Assembly (NCBI GenBank): GCA_020086605.1
Contig: JACBWW010000028.1
Coordinates: 5,710,397-5,774,396, forward strand
Length of the DNA: 64,000 nt
Origin: Lanius collurio
Lineage: Eukaryota; Chordata; Aves; Passeriformes; Laniidae
Reading direction: 5' to 3'
The translations under genes and the position numbers were made by a program. How positions within the stretch are numbered: the stretch's first letter is position 1; each line of letters begins with the position of its first letter. The notes beneath the pieces are model-generated. The model did not search any database. It was not told where the DNA came from and saw only the letters and a list, made by a program, of their open reading frames with translations. Shown here piece after piece: positions 48,997-60,360 of this stretch.

Positions 48997-50635
48997 AATT
49001 CAGGTAGTACTCATAACATAAAATACAGACCAATAGTAAGGATGAAATACTGGTTATGAGTTTTTCTTTTAGATTGTGGGTTGCTGACAACTTGCAGTGT
49101 ATCTCTCTTGTTCCATGGCTGCCTCTGCAGACAGATATTTTTCGATTATGATTTTAATTACATCAGTACTCAACTGTTCCCTTGAAAAGGGGTTGACAGA
49201 AGCAAATATAGGGATCGCTGGGAGACAGCAGTAGCTCTGGGGAGTCTGCCAGTGGAAGTGGCAGATTGATTAAAAGTCTTAATATAAAAACAGGCCTTTA
49301 ACACTTATAGTGTTGGCAAAGTGGAAATAATACTAAAAGCTGGTTTTCCTTGTTACTTACCACTTGCTTTGATGAATAGGAGATAGTACTAAAATCGCTT
49401 TATTTTTTTATCTGCTTAATCACTGGGTGATAATGTAGTACTGAACCGGAGTGTATCACTTTACATCTCTGTACAGACTTCAGTATTTCAAGTATCTTGA
49501 ACTACCAACAGAGCTGGATTAGTCAACATTGTGTAAGGCCCGATTTGATGTCTTTTCATGGTTGCTTTTGACAGTCTTTTTGCCTTCATTTTACTGTAGA
49601 TCATTAAAATAATGTTGCCAACGTATTGATGTTGCGTGCTTTTTTTTAATTAGATGGATTATATAATAAATCTTTCATGCTACAGCATGAACATTCATAC
49701 TATTTTATATCTGTATTCCATTGTTAATTCAAGTATTTACAAATAGAAAAACTCAGAGGTTTTACAAAGAACTGATCCAGCTTTCTACCTCATATTGACT
49801 GCTGCTTAGTTAGGGATTGCATTTCTCCTTTAAAACAGAGAGAACTATGAAAGTAGAACTATTCAAGAATTATTATTTTAGAAGAGCTAAAAGTTATGCA
49901 GAAATTGACCATAGATAGATATGTCATAGTCTAAAAAGCAATTGTCTGTCATCTTTGTGTCAGGAAAATACTTAGTTCACTAAGACAGTTAAGACAAAAT
50001 TATGGAGAAAGTAAGCTTCAATTCTATACTTTAAAAAATAAGTATATATATGGGCAACCATTTTCACCAGAAGGATTGTTAGAACAGATTTAAACCAGAC
50101 AGTTCCTCATTATGGAATTACATTTCTTAACTATATGGCTAATAATATGGAAGTCCTGCTATTAATTGTTTGCAGATAAGTTTGGTAAATGGCCCCGTAA
50201 TTCCCATTTCCTTTCCCCCTTTCATGTAAACATTGAATAATAAGTTAGTAACATATGAAGGGGCTTGGTTACATTGTTTTTAAATTACTCCAAGCACTTT
50301 TAATCCTAGACAAATACTGGTGTTTAGAAGTCCATGTGCTTTCTCAAGCATTTCACAAAATTCCTTCAGCAGATTTTTTGGGTTTTTTTTTAACTATTTC
50401 TGACTGCCTGTAATTTTTGCTCAAATTTATTCTTTTGGAAAGGAGTGTATTAGAATATCTGACTAACATTTTCCCAGTGTGTAGTTTTTCCTTTTTGAAA
50501 TCACTCAATCACCTCCCTTTATTGGACAGCACTGGCTGGTGGTATGTATTGTTGGGAAGCTCCTGTTCCTTCCTCACCCTTTTGTAAGATGTGCATGAAA
50601 GTCATGCAGCAGCACATTCTCAGTCCTGACTCAGA
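48997..50635. other. SNCAIP: Intron 3 segment
   Basis: AT-rich sequence with no recognised gene or transposon. Confidence 0.6.
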
Positions 50636-51570
50636 ATCAAAGAATCACAGAATGTTCTGAGTTCACAGGTACTCACAAGAGTTATAAAAATTCAGTTCTG
50701 GGCCCTGCACAGGACACCGCAACAGTCACACCATGTGCCTGAGAGCAATGCCCAAACACTTCTAGAGCTCTGACAAGGCTGGTGCTGTGACCATTTCCTT
50801 GGGGAGCCTATTCAGTGCCCAACCATCCTCTGGGTGAAGAACCTTTTCCTGATATCCAACCTAAACCTCTCCTGACAAAGTTTCATGCCATTCTCTTGGG
50901 TCCTGTCACTGTCACCACAGAGACAACATCAGTGTCTGCTTCTCTTGTTTCACGAGAAAACTGCGGAACTGCAGTGAGGTATCCACTTGGTCTCCTTCAG
51001 GCTGAACAGACCAAGCAACCTCAGCCACTCCTCATATGGCTTCCTCTCAAGGCCCTTCACCACCTCCGATCCATTTGTTGCCCTCCTTTGGAGACTCTGT
51101 AATAGCTTGAGATCCTCCTTATCTTGTGGCACCCAAAACTTCACACAGGCCTCATGGTGAGACCGCCCCAGTGCAGAGCAGAGCGGGACAATCTCCTCCT
51201 TTGCCCGGCTGGTGATGCTGGGCCTCAGGCACCCCAGGACATGGGTGGCCCTCCTGGCTGCAAGGGCACTGCTGAATCATATTCAACTTGCTACAGACCA
51301 GGACTCTCAGGTCCCTTTCCATGGCTCTGCTCTCCAGCCTCTCATTCCCCAGCGTGTCCATACCCCCAGGGTTATCCCATCTGAGGAGCAGAATGCATCA
51401 CTTTCCCTTGTGAAGCTTCATACAGTTGGTGATTGCCCAGGCCTCTGATGTGTCAAGGTCTCTCTGCAGGCCTCTCTGTCTTCAGACAGAGTAAACAGCT
51501 TCTCCTAATTTTATATCATCTGCAAACTTACTTATTATCCTTCAAGTCCTGTGTCCAAGTCTTTTAAGAC
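50636..51570 (-). mobile_element. CR1 LINE 3' part, antisense
   Basis: The reversed tail (AATCAAAGAATCACAGAATG) is followed by 'gggccctgcacaggacaccgcaac', GTGCTGTGACCATTTCCTTG and GCAGAGCAGAGCGGGACAAT. It continues to 'cctctctgtcttcagacagagtaaacag' and fades near 51570. It belongs to the same subfamily as 5405 and 30085. Minus frames are short and broken. Confidence 0.9.
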
Positions 51571-51784
51571 TTCTCTGAGTCCTTCTCAGATTTAGGGAAT
51601 GCTGACTCAGGATAATTCCAAGGGACCCTTGGAGCCAAAGTATATGTGCCAGTGCTCTCAGATTACAAGGGGAAAGACAAAAAATCATGGTTTATCCACA
51701 ATAAGGCATGATTAAGGCTAGTTTTTTTTTCTACAATCATGCATCAAGGTAATGATCTTTTAGGTAGCATAACCACTAAGGTGG
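51571..51784. other. Intron 3 spacer between CR1 and SINE
   Basis: About 200 bp of unassigned sequence with nothing recognised. Confidence 0.5.
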
Positions 51785-51928
51785 ACATTATCTCAGTTGT
51801 TTTGTGCAAGATGCTAATTAACTGCAAGATTGTGGGTTTAAGCCCTGTACAGGCCATTCACTTAAGAGCTGGTCTCAATATTCCATATGCATCCCTTCCA
51901 ACTCAGAATATTCTGTGATCCTGTCACT
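51785..51928 (+). mobile_element. tRNA-Ile-derived SINE with CR1 tail (TguSINE1-like), sense
   Basis: The 5' part matches a tRNA-Ile (AAU) gene: an A-box region ATCTCAGTTG, the anticodon stem area TGCTAAT, then a B-box TGTGGGTTTAAGCCC and an acceptor end GTACAGGCCA at 51847-51856. The 3' part is CR1-like: ACTTAAGAGCTGGTCTCAAT, then CCCTTCCAACTCAGAATATT and CTGTGATCCTGTCACTG. Such a composite is mobilised by CR1 machinery. It is considerably decayed, especially the D-arm, and is not a functional tRNA gene. Confidence 0.85.
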
Positions 51929-54900
51929 GTTTATCTTCAAAGATAGAAAATTAAAGAGTGTAGTTTAGAAATGGACATAGCTAGCACATTTTTCCTGAAA
52001 TGAAGTGTTAACCAGAGTGCCCATTTATTTCCAGCATTGTTTAACATAGACTGATGAACTGAAACAGAAATCAGTCCTTTATGCTTTTGTTATTAAGCAT
52101 GAAATTGGTTGCTTTCTTTCTGGGCAAATTTTCTAAGGACACTTGAACAAATGGTTCAAGACATCTGTGTTCAACAAGCTTCACTGAACCATGTCATTGT
52201 TGAAGTATATTCTATCATCTGTGATGACTTTTGGTTGTCATTAAATGGATGTTTCAAATGAAGGCAATGTACTGCTTTAGATCTTTATTGGCAGATTGAT
52301 AAAAACAAATTCACCTTTAATGTCCAGCAGTTATCCTTCTGCACTACTTTACTCATTCCCAAAGTAGCTGCCATTTGAAAATATATTCAAAATATTAGTT
52401 TCCTAATTGAGAAAAAAAAAAAAATAAATCAATGAACAGAAAATTACAGAAAAGTTCTTTCTCAAACTCTTGGTAGTTTTTATTTGTATGAGAAAATAAA
52501 GTAGTATTTGATTTGGAAGCAGTGTTAAAAGGCATTAGCTTCACAGATTTGTTCTCCAAATATCTCCCAGGTAAATATGTCTGAAAGAGTACAATTCTGA
52601 TTGGATCATTCCTTGGTAGAATGCTGAGGAATTTTCTTAGTAAAAACCAATTGTGCTAGCTACATATAAGGTATTTTCCTACCTAATTTTTGCATCCTTC
52701 CTCTACCTTTTTATGCATTTTGTGCCAGAATTACCTCTTCTGTTTTTTTTGTGAGAACTTTGCTTGCTACCTTCCTTTTACACCCGTAGAACAGTGTATA
52801 CAAAGTAAAGCAAATTTATTAATTTCAAAATTTTCTTTGCTTTTCCTATATTCTCTACCTGAGAATGACAGCTTTTGAATTATTCTTCCTCAAGCCAAGA
52901 TAAGACAAATATTCATTCACTGAGACTCAAAATCTTTGAATTACCTGAAAAAGATGCACTGTTATTTAAAAACATAAGTTATTATTTACCCTGTATACTC
53001 TTTCTTTCTTCTTTAGAGTGACTTGAAATTCCACTAAAATGGGAACAAAAACCTCTCTGTTCTTATCTGTGAAGGGTTGTTCTTTAATTCAGGTTCTCAT
53101 GCTCTAGAGTTTATTTTAAAGAGCTCTAGTATGTATTCCTGGTACAGATTATTGATATATTAAAACTGTGAAACAGTGCCACCTTCAGTTAAAATGAATT
53201 TGGTTAAATATGAATTTTGTGGTATTAATAAAGGAGTAAATAGATATTCAGATCTGGCTCTGATTATCCATCAATTTGTAAGAGACACCCCTTCCTCTAT
53301 CACATGGAGCCCACATACTGCTGCCAGTGTTGGAACATTGGTGATAACAACCATGAGTTTTCTGAGTTTCCCTGGTGTATTCAACACTACAGCACCTGTA
53401 TACAGTGTGCTTTAAATGGACCTGGAATTAATGTGAGTCTTAATTGATTCAAGAGTCTCTGCTGAAGGCATATCACAAGAAAGAAGCTCAAGCATTTCTT
53501 TCAGATGACAATAAAACTCCAATATATTGGGTAGACTTACTGCAGGCCCCCTCTCAATATTACACAAGCAGTACGTTGAAATAATGCATTAAAAAAAATA
53601 TGGGCAGTAGCCAATGCTATTCACAGACTTTCTTCATCTAAAACATGCCATTATCATTTTCATTATACTCAATTAATGATGGTTGATGTCCATTAAAAAT
53701 TGACAATTTAGAGGTGTTCTGATGTTTGGCATAAGACTGTAAGTATCACAGAAACTGCCTGTCACAAGGGTTAAGTGTCATCTTTGCCATGAGGTTGTCT
53801 TGATGGTTGGAGGAAACTCAGTTACCTGTAGTTCTACAGATACTTGTATACCAGATAAAATTCCCCCTCTCACCTCTGCATACTCTAGACATACAGATGA
53901 TCAAAAAATATTCTGAAGTACAAATAATGCTTCCAACTGGAAACATGTTATAAGGATCAATTTTAATTCCTGAAAATAGAATCAGATGGAGATTGCATTG
54001 AAAGACAAGTTGCTTCCTGATTGCCCCCTTTTCTGCTTATTTGCCCCCAGTAGTTCTAGGACATGTATAAGAAATAGATAAAAAACCCTATAAATAAGCC
54101 TGCAGGCCTCTGGATTCATTTTCATTTTGTCTGCCTCAAGAAGAACACAGGGCACAATATATGGTGAAGAACTACATCTGCAAATTTGATCCTTGCAGGT
54201 TTTCATCTGGCAAAGTTTTTTTTTGTGCCAGAGAAGTACTTTGGCATGTCAGGTCTGTCAGCAGCTAACAAGTCTTTACTTATGTGAATAAAGCCTGCAG
54301 TTTTTGTGTTACTCTCTTTTTACTTCAGTAATACAACAGTAAGATTATCCAAATCTCTCATATTAATGAATAAAAGTTTAGGAAATAATTTTGACACATA
54401 TCTGGGAAAAAAAAATCATCACCTTTTAGGAGTGTACCAGAATTATTGTCAAATTTTGTAATCAAACTAGCTGCTGCATATTCTAGCCTCCTGCCTTAAA
54501 CTCTGACCATCTTTTACTGTTGTTTATAAAAGAATCAAACAGTATTTATTTGACCCAGACTTTTAATGGTCCCTGTCTGAGTTCATAAGTATGGAGAGAT
54601 GAGCAAGAGGCTTTTCCTCTAGAACAGCTGTTTAAGACTATTCAACATAACTCCTGCTGTGCTGGTGCTTTGGAGGCTATAGGCAACACTTGCTTTTGCT
54701 TCTTTGGGGAGCAAGCATCTGAAAGCAGACTGAAAGAGATTCAAGCCATGTCCTGGTCTGCTCCAGGCTATAGCTTCAGTGTTGTGAGGAGGGAAACTAT
54801 GCTGTAACTGCCTAGGGACTGATGCAACTCCTAAGGAACAAATGGCACAAAGAAGTACTGTGCTTCCTAGTCTTTCTTCCCTTCAGCCATATGGTTAAAC

Positions 54901-56304
54901 TCTGTCCTCTAATCCTTTATTAAAAGCACTGTAAATTCATCATCTCAGTTAAGTAAAGAGGATGTTTTTAAGTCAGTAAAAATATTGCTAACTGGTTTTG
55001 GTGTTCCATCTTTTGTTCTGGAAAAACAGTGTTTGTAAAGAGATGTTAGGAAGAAAAACAATGAAAAATGGAAGTATCTTACTCTGCTGTAACTTAAATG
55101 AAAGAAAGGAGAAATATGTGACTTCATAATTAAACAGGGCAGATTTTGTAACAAACATCATTGCTTCTTCTTAGTGTCCTATTTTACAATTTGGTCAGCA
55201 GTGGTTTATGTAAATGCATATTAAAGTTATTGAAGTTAAAAGTGGAGAAAGTGAAGCAACAAAATACGCATAATACACATAAGCTTAAATAAAGTGACAA
55301 CAAACAAAATGTTGATGCCTTTTCCTGTGTCTAGACCCCTGTGTTGAAAGTAGTGTTTTCATAAAACTCAGACAGAATTCATTTCCATACTGAGTGCTTA
55401 ATAGTTCCTGTCAGAACAAAACAGCTGGGAAACATATGGTATCCATTTCCCTGTATCACTTGGAAAAAATTTCACATGTAAATAAAACCAACATAAAAGT
55501 GTAGGCCTTTGAACCTAGAATCTTATACAATACATAAATAAGTCAGTACAGTGTGTTCTTTGTATTGGCCCACTAAGTTACATGCCTTTTGATTATTATT
55601 ATTTTTATTTCTTCTTCAGAAATGTTTTCTTAAGCACTTCCAAAAGTATTAATGCAATTTTCAGACATCCATAACTACTGAGCCATACTAATCTTTACTT
55701 CAGATATTAATGTTGCACTGCAAGTGTATATTTCTGTTTCCTTAGGAAGGTGTTCATGGCAAATTGTGTGTTTTGACCACAAATTAGATCTCACTGATAT
55801 GCAGTTAGCACATGTTATAAATCTACTTTGTTTAGAGAGTATTCTTGACTTTTAGAATGCATTAACTCTTAGTGTACATTGAAAGGGACATACTAACTGC
55901 CTAAATGCTTCCATGGTTTTAGTGCTGTTCCTCAACTGAAAATAACAAAAGAAAGAAAACTCTTTGCCAGAATTCCACTGATTATGTAGATCATAAATAT
56001 CACCAGCTGGGACTGTGTGAAAGAGTGCAAATTCAGTAGGATTGAGTTCAAGTTCAGTGGGATTAAGAGTTCAGTTGACTTGAGCTCCTTTCTTCCTCAC
56101 GAGTCAGATTCACTCATGAAACTATCCTGCTGTGCCCTGAAATAATTGTCTGGATGGTCCAGAGCTATAGGTGTGTGTGTGTGTGCATAGGTGTGGGTGT
56201 ACACAGGTTATACATATAAGGGATGGAACGTTTGACAGAGGAGAAGACAGAGAAAATCAGAAGGAAACATCATACCTCAATAACTAGGCTTAATTTTTAG
56301 ATCA
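51929..56304. other. SNCAIP: Intron 3 segment, no transposon recognised
   Basis: About 4.4 kb of AT-rich sequence with a short GT run at 56171-56185 close to its right end. No coding sequence is supported. Confidence 0.6.
56171..56185. repeat. Short (GT)n microsatellite
   Basis: Seven and a half GT units are followed by imperfect GTGTGGGTGT sequence. Confidence 0.85.
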
Positions 56305-56700
56305 GAGTCACAAAATTGATTTAGGTTGGCAGTGTTCACTTAAGATCATCTAGTTCAATGACTGTGCCTAAGCAGGGGCAGCTAGAGCAGGTTAAGCCAG
56401 ATCTGTGTCCAGTTGAATTCTGAGTATCTCTAAGGATGGAGATCTCACAAAGTCTCTGGGCAGCTGTGCTAGTGTTTCACCACCCTCACAGTAAAAAAGT
56501 GTTTTCTTGTGTTCAGATAGAATTTCTTATATTTTACTTTGTGCTGGTTGCCTCTTGTCCTGTCATGGAGAAGAGCCTTGTTACCTCTTTTTAATGATGA
56601 GATTCCCCGACTCTTTCCTTCCCCAAGCTGAACAGTCCCAGGGCTCAGTTGCTCTTCATGATTTTGTACTTCTTGTAAGAAAAATCCATCTTCCAGAGGA
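56305..56700 (-). mobile_element. CR1 LINE 3' part, antisense, diverged
   Basis: Recognisable blocks in reverse order are ATCATCTAGTTCAATGACTG, GGGGCAGCTAGAGCAGGTTA, the 'aaggatggagatctcacaaagtctctgggcagctgtgc' stretch and CCAAGCTGAACAGTCCCAGG. It is more diverged than the other copies, suggesting greater age. Confidence 0.82.
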
Positions 56701-56879
56701 AATAGGCCTTAAAAATTGAGTTGTTGTTACTGGTGCTAAAACAAATCCACTAAAAAGTTTTGACTAATTCTTTTGTTGCCCTCGCAGAAAATTATCCTAT
56801 TCTTCTGATGCCTCTCAATGCAGAGCAGAGTGCAAACTAACATAGTTGGACAGGACCACTGTAAATGTCACTAGGCTAT

Positions 56880-57468
56880 TGTGCACAGAAAGGATCAGAT
56901 TGGAAGGGACCGCAGTGAGTCATCTGGTGCAACCTCCTTGCTCAAGCAGGGCCATCAGAGCACATTGCACAGGGTTTTGCCAGGTGGTTCTTGAGTATCT
57001 ACAGTGAAGGAGAATCCACAGCCTCTGGGCAACCTGTTCCAGTGCTCAGTCACCTGCACAGTAAAGAAGTTCTTCCTCATGTTTGGGTGGCACTTTATGT
57101 GCATCACTTTCTGCCCACTGTCTCTCCTTCTGTTGCTGGGCACCACTGAGCAGAGCCTGCTCCATCCTCTTGACACCCTCCTGTCACATACTCATGGACA
57201 TTGATGAGGTTCTGCCTCAGTTGTCTCTTCTCAATGCTAAACAGGCCCAGCTCCCTCAGCCTTTAGTGGTAAGAGAGATGGTCCTGTCTCTTAATAGTAC
57301 CAGCCCTCTGCTGGACCCACTCCAGGAGCTCCATGTCTCTCTTGTATTGAGGACTGGGTACAGAACTCCAGATGTGGCCTCATCCAGGCCAAGTAAAGGG
57401 GGAAGATCACCTCTAGATGCTTGCTTGCAATGCTCTTCCTAATACACTCCAGGATATCATTAGCTCAT
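56880..57468 (-). mobile_element. CR1 LINE 3' part, antisense, near exon 4
   Basis: It opens with AGATTGGAAGGGACCGCAGT near 56897, then CCTCTGGGCAACCTGTTCCA near 57024. It continues through the CTTGTATTGAGGACTGGGTA and TGGCCTCATCCAGG blocks to 'ctaatacactccaggatatcattag' at about 57465. It ends only some 260 bp before the exon 4 acceptor. Confidence 0.88.
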
Positions 57469-57729
57469 GGATGACTTGTGTTCTTGGTTAGAACTTGATT
57501 AGAACTAATTATTTGTAACTATTAAAATATACATCCTTGAAGAAAGTTTCTTTTCAGGAATGTCAGATTCTTCAGATTTTCTAGAGATGCTTTTAAATCT
57601 CTTTAGATGTGAATGTAGCATGTTATCAAATAATTGTTTCCAGTGTTTGGGCAGGTATATCTTTAAAGCATGCTATCATGTCATGTCAGGTAGCACTCAC
57701 TGCTAAATCAAATTCCTCTATTTCTCTAG

Positions 57730-58592
57730 TTTCCAGCAGCAGCTGGAACTGTGGGGTCTCAACTCTTCTTGGAAATGCACAGAAACCAACAGGAATTACA
57801 GACGTGTGCAATAAATTCAGACCAGTGAAGAGGGTTTCCCCATTAAAGCACCAGCCAGAAAGTTACGAGAACAATGAAAGTGATGACCAGAAGAACCAGA
57901 AGGGAGAATACCAGAAAGGCAGTGATTCTCAGTCTGCACCTCCAAATGATGACCAGAGTCCAGGAGAAGGAGAGAGCCTTAAAAGCAAAAGCACAGAACC
58001 TGCTGTTCTGCTTGGGGAGCTGGAGCACTATGACCTGGATATGGATGAAATTTTGGATGTGCCTTACATTAAATCAAGTCAGCAACCTGTTCCTTTTACA
58101 AAGGTAGCTCCTGAGAAAAAACTTTTGAGTGTGTGTTCAACTATGAATGGTCTAAGTGGCAAGAGCTGTCCTGCAGGGAGCACAGAGAGCTCGCCTGCTG
58201 GCGGGACACAGTTCTGTGTGCTGTCTCCTGTGAAAGGCGCTCAGATGAGAAAAACGCAGCCCATTGTCCTCGATCAGCACAAGCATTCAGCAGAAGAATT
58301 GGAGCTTTCCCAGCCTTTAGTTAAGTGTAGCTCAGCCCATGAATCTGAAGCCCAAGGCAAGGGCTTCCTCAGCAGGACACTTGTTGATCCTCATGCTCAC
58401 AAAGCTGAGAAGACCATGCCAAACTGCCACCGGAGGACTTTCCACCTGCAGACGGCAGTGGCAGAAAGCAAGCAGCTAGAGGAACTGAGTATGAACTGGA
58501 GCAGTGCAGGGGGCCCAGAAGAGAAGAGCGAGGAGGTGAAAAAAATTAAGAGCATCTTAAACATTGTAAAGGAAGGCCAAATCTCTTTACTG
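57730..58592 (+). CDS. SNCAIP: SNCAIP exon 4, synphilin-1 residues 44-331
   Basis: This is the large exon encoding the low-complexity N-terminal region before the ankyrin repeats. The acceptor is TTTCTCTAG at 57729. TT completes the valine codon begun in exon 3, giving SSSSWNCGVSTLL, then KFRPVKRVSPLKHQPE and NNESDDQKNQK. Further on come LGELEHYDLDMDEILDVPYI, INGLSGK-like MNGLSGKSCPAGS, CVLSPVKGAQMRK, and at the end VKKIKSILNIVKEGQISLL. These conserved blocks match human synphilin-1; the stretches between them are divergent and Ser/Pro/Gln-rich. The donor is GTAAGT at 58593, phase 0. The open frame runs 12 codons into intron 4 and starts upstream of the acceptor, so its outer limits are not the exon. 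Confidence 0.97.
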
Positions 58593-60180
58593 GTAAGTAT
58601 CACCTTTTTCATCAAAAACATAGAATAAAGTGATCTATGGTATGGTTTATTGAGCCAGCTAAGCTGATGAAGTTCATATTTTGAACTTTTATCTTGTAGA
58701 CTCTCTTAGAAATTAAGCATATGGGCTTCCAAATGGAAAGCATTAATATTTAAATAAAATGTATAGCAAAACCAAAATACTAGTTTAATGTCTGCATAGC
58801 CAAGATTGCTGTTATATGCAGTACACTGAAATTATAAAGAAGGCAGACATTTTAACTAAGGATCACTTAAATATCAAATTTAAATTCTAACCGAGTTTTG
58901 CCTTTCATGTTTGTGGGTCACTTTGCTCAATTATTTCTGGTTTGCCACTGTTGTTATGTAGAGGTTGATGATGGGAACAGAGAGGCTTCTGTTGTATTCT
59001 GATTACTATTCAGGAGTGTTTATGCCGTCTTGTTGCCGCAGCATTCTCAGGCAGGAACCTTCTCTAAAGCCTCGTTGGCCTCTGACCCATATGAAGTTTT
59101 TTTAGTAAATTCTAACACTGTGATCTGGCACTGTCAATGACAGTTTCCAAAGTAACTGGTTGCAAGTTAGCACAATGATTCAGAGAATGTGATCTCCACA
59201 TTTTGTTAGATTTTTGTTTAGCTTCTCTGTTTACCAGTCTAGCTCAAGCACAAAGGCATGCTATTAGCATAGAAGCAAGAACAAAAGATTTTCAAAACTA
59301 GACAGAGGCAGAGAGAATATTAGGTTAGTCATTAAGAAATAAAAGCAAGTTAAATTCATCCTGAAACAGGAATTGGGGTGAAAAAAGAGGACATCATAGG
59401 TAAGAAAATACGTATTTTTTCCCAAATGGTTGAAACCTCTTCAAGAAGTACACTCATGGAACAATACTCTGGCAAGACTGCATAACTCTAGGAACTTATT
59501 TATTGCTACTCCTTGACTCTGTCTTTAATCTTCTGTTTTCCTTTTGGAGTTTCTCAGTCCAATTGTTTTGTCTTTAAATTAGAATTGGGCAGAAATAATA
59601 TATTACATCATGGTGGTGTAGAACTTTGAGCAAATATCCAAACAGATTTTTTCATGGAAACAATTACATAAAACTCTTCTGTTGTGCTTTAACTACATTT
59701 TAAATGGTGCTTAACATAAGCTACCGCTTTTGTGATGAGCAAAATTAATCAGGGATGCCTTTCAGAAGTCCTGAATGTTTTCTCTTCAACTACTCATCAA
59801 TATAATGCCAAAAAAAAAAAAAAAAGAAAAAATGGGGGAGAGACAACTCAGACAAGAAGTTATTAAAATGTGGGTATTTTTGCAGCTACTTCATTGATTA
59901 GACTAGTGCAGACTTAAAGCCACTCAGGATCTTGCACTGTTGCATGACAATTGCATGAGAAGGAAATTTCACAATCAGCCAAGCCAGCGAACATCCCACC
60001 TCTGTCCTTATGCTAAGAGTACCCAGGTTCTATACAGTGAAGTGAAAAGCTCCGGATTTTGACTTATAAAAGAACATGACTATTGGGAAGTCTCCTTGTG
60101 TTTGGCTTGTGTCTTGCGCTGTGAGGATAAATGTATCTTTTTATCCTTAGTTGTAACTAACATACAGCTTTTTTTAATAG
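58593..60180. other. SNCAIP: Intron 4
   Basis: About 1.6 kb, with an A run at about 59811-59825 and no recognised transposon. It ends in CAGCTTTTTTTAATAG at 60180. Confidence 0.8.
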
Positions 60181-60360
60181 CCACATTTGGCAGCAGATAA
60201 TCTGGATAAGATCCATGATGAATGTGACAACAATCTGTTGCATGTGGCAGCATCAAAGGGACATGCAGAATGCCTGCAGCATCTCACTTCTTTGATGGGT
60301 GAAGACTGTTTGAATGAACGAAACATTGAGCAGCTAACTCCAGCTGGATTAGCAATAAAG
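60181..60360 (+). CDS. SNCAIP: SNCAIP exon 5, synphilin-1 residues 332-391 (ankyrin repeat)
   Basis: The 180-bp, phase 0/0 exon encodes PHLAADNLDKIHDE, then NNLLHVAASKGHAECLQHL and GEDCLNERN, then LTPAGLAIK. LLHVAASKGHAECLQHL is a canonical ankyrin helix-turn-helix unit, with LTPAGLAIK beginning the next. Ankyrin repeats of synphilin-1 serve protein binding. The loop before the repeat reads DECDNN where I recall DENGNN in human, a non-conservative change. The donor is GTAACA at 60361, slightly off consensus. Confidence 0.97.

Noticed and set aside
51785..51860. A functional tRNA-Ile gene here or at 62547-62630
   Set aside because: Stems are mismatched and both heads run into CR1 tails, so they are SINE copies.
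57609..57729. An upstream ATG-headed extension of the exon 4 frame
   Set aside because: Position 57730 follows a clear acceptor, and exon 3 supplies the matching phase-1 base. The upstream residues do not resemble synphilin-1.
58593..58628. Twelve codons continuing past exon 4 to a stop
   Set aside because: The consensus GTAAGT donor is at 58593, and exon 5 continues the conserved protein. The extension is intron sequence, though intron retention would give a truncated protein.
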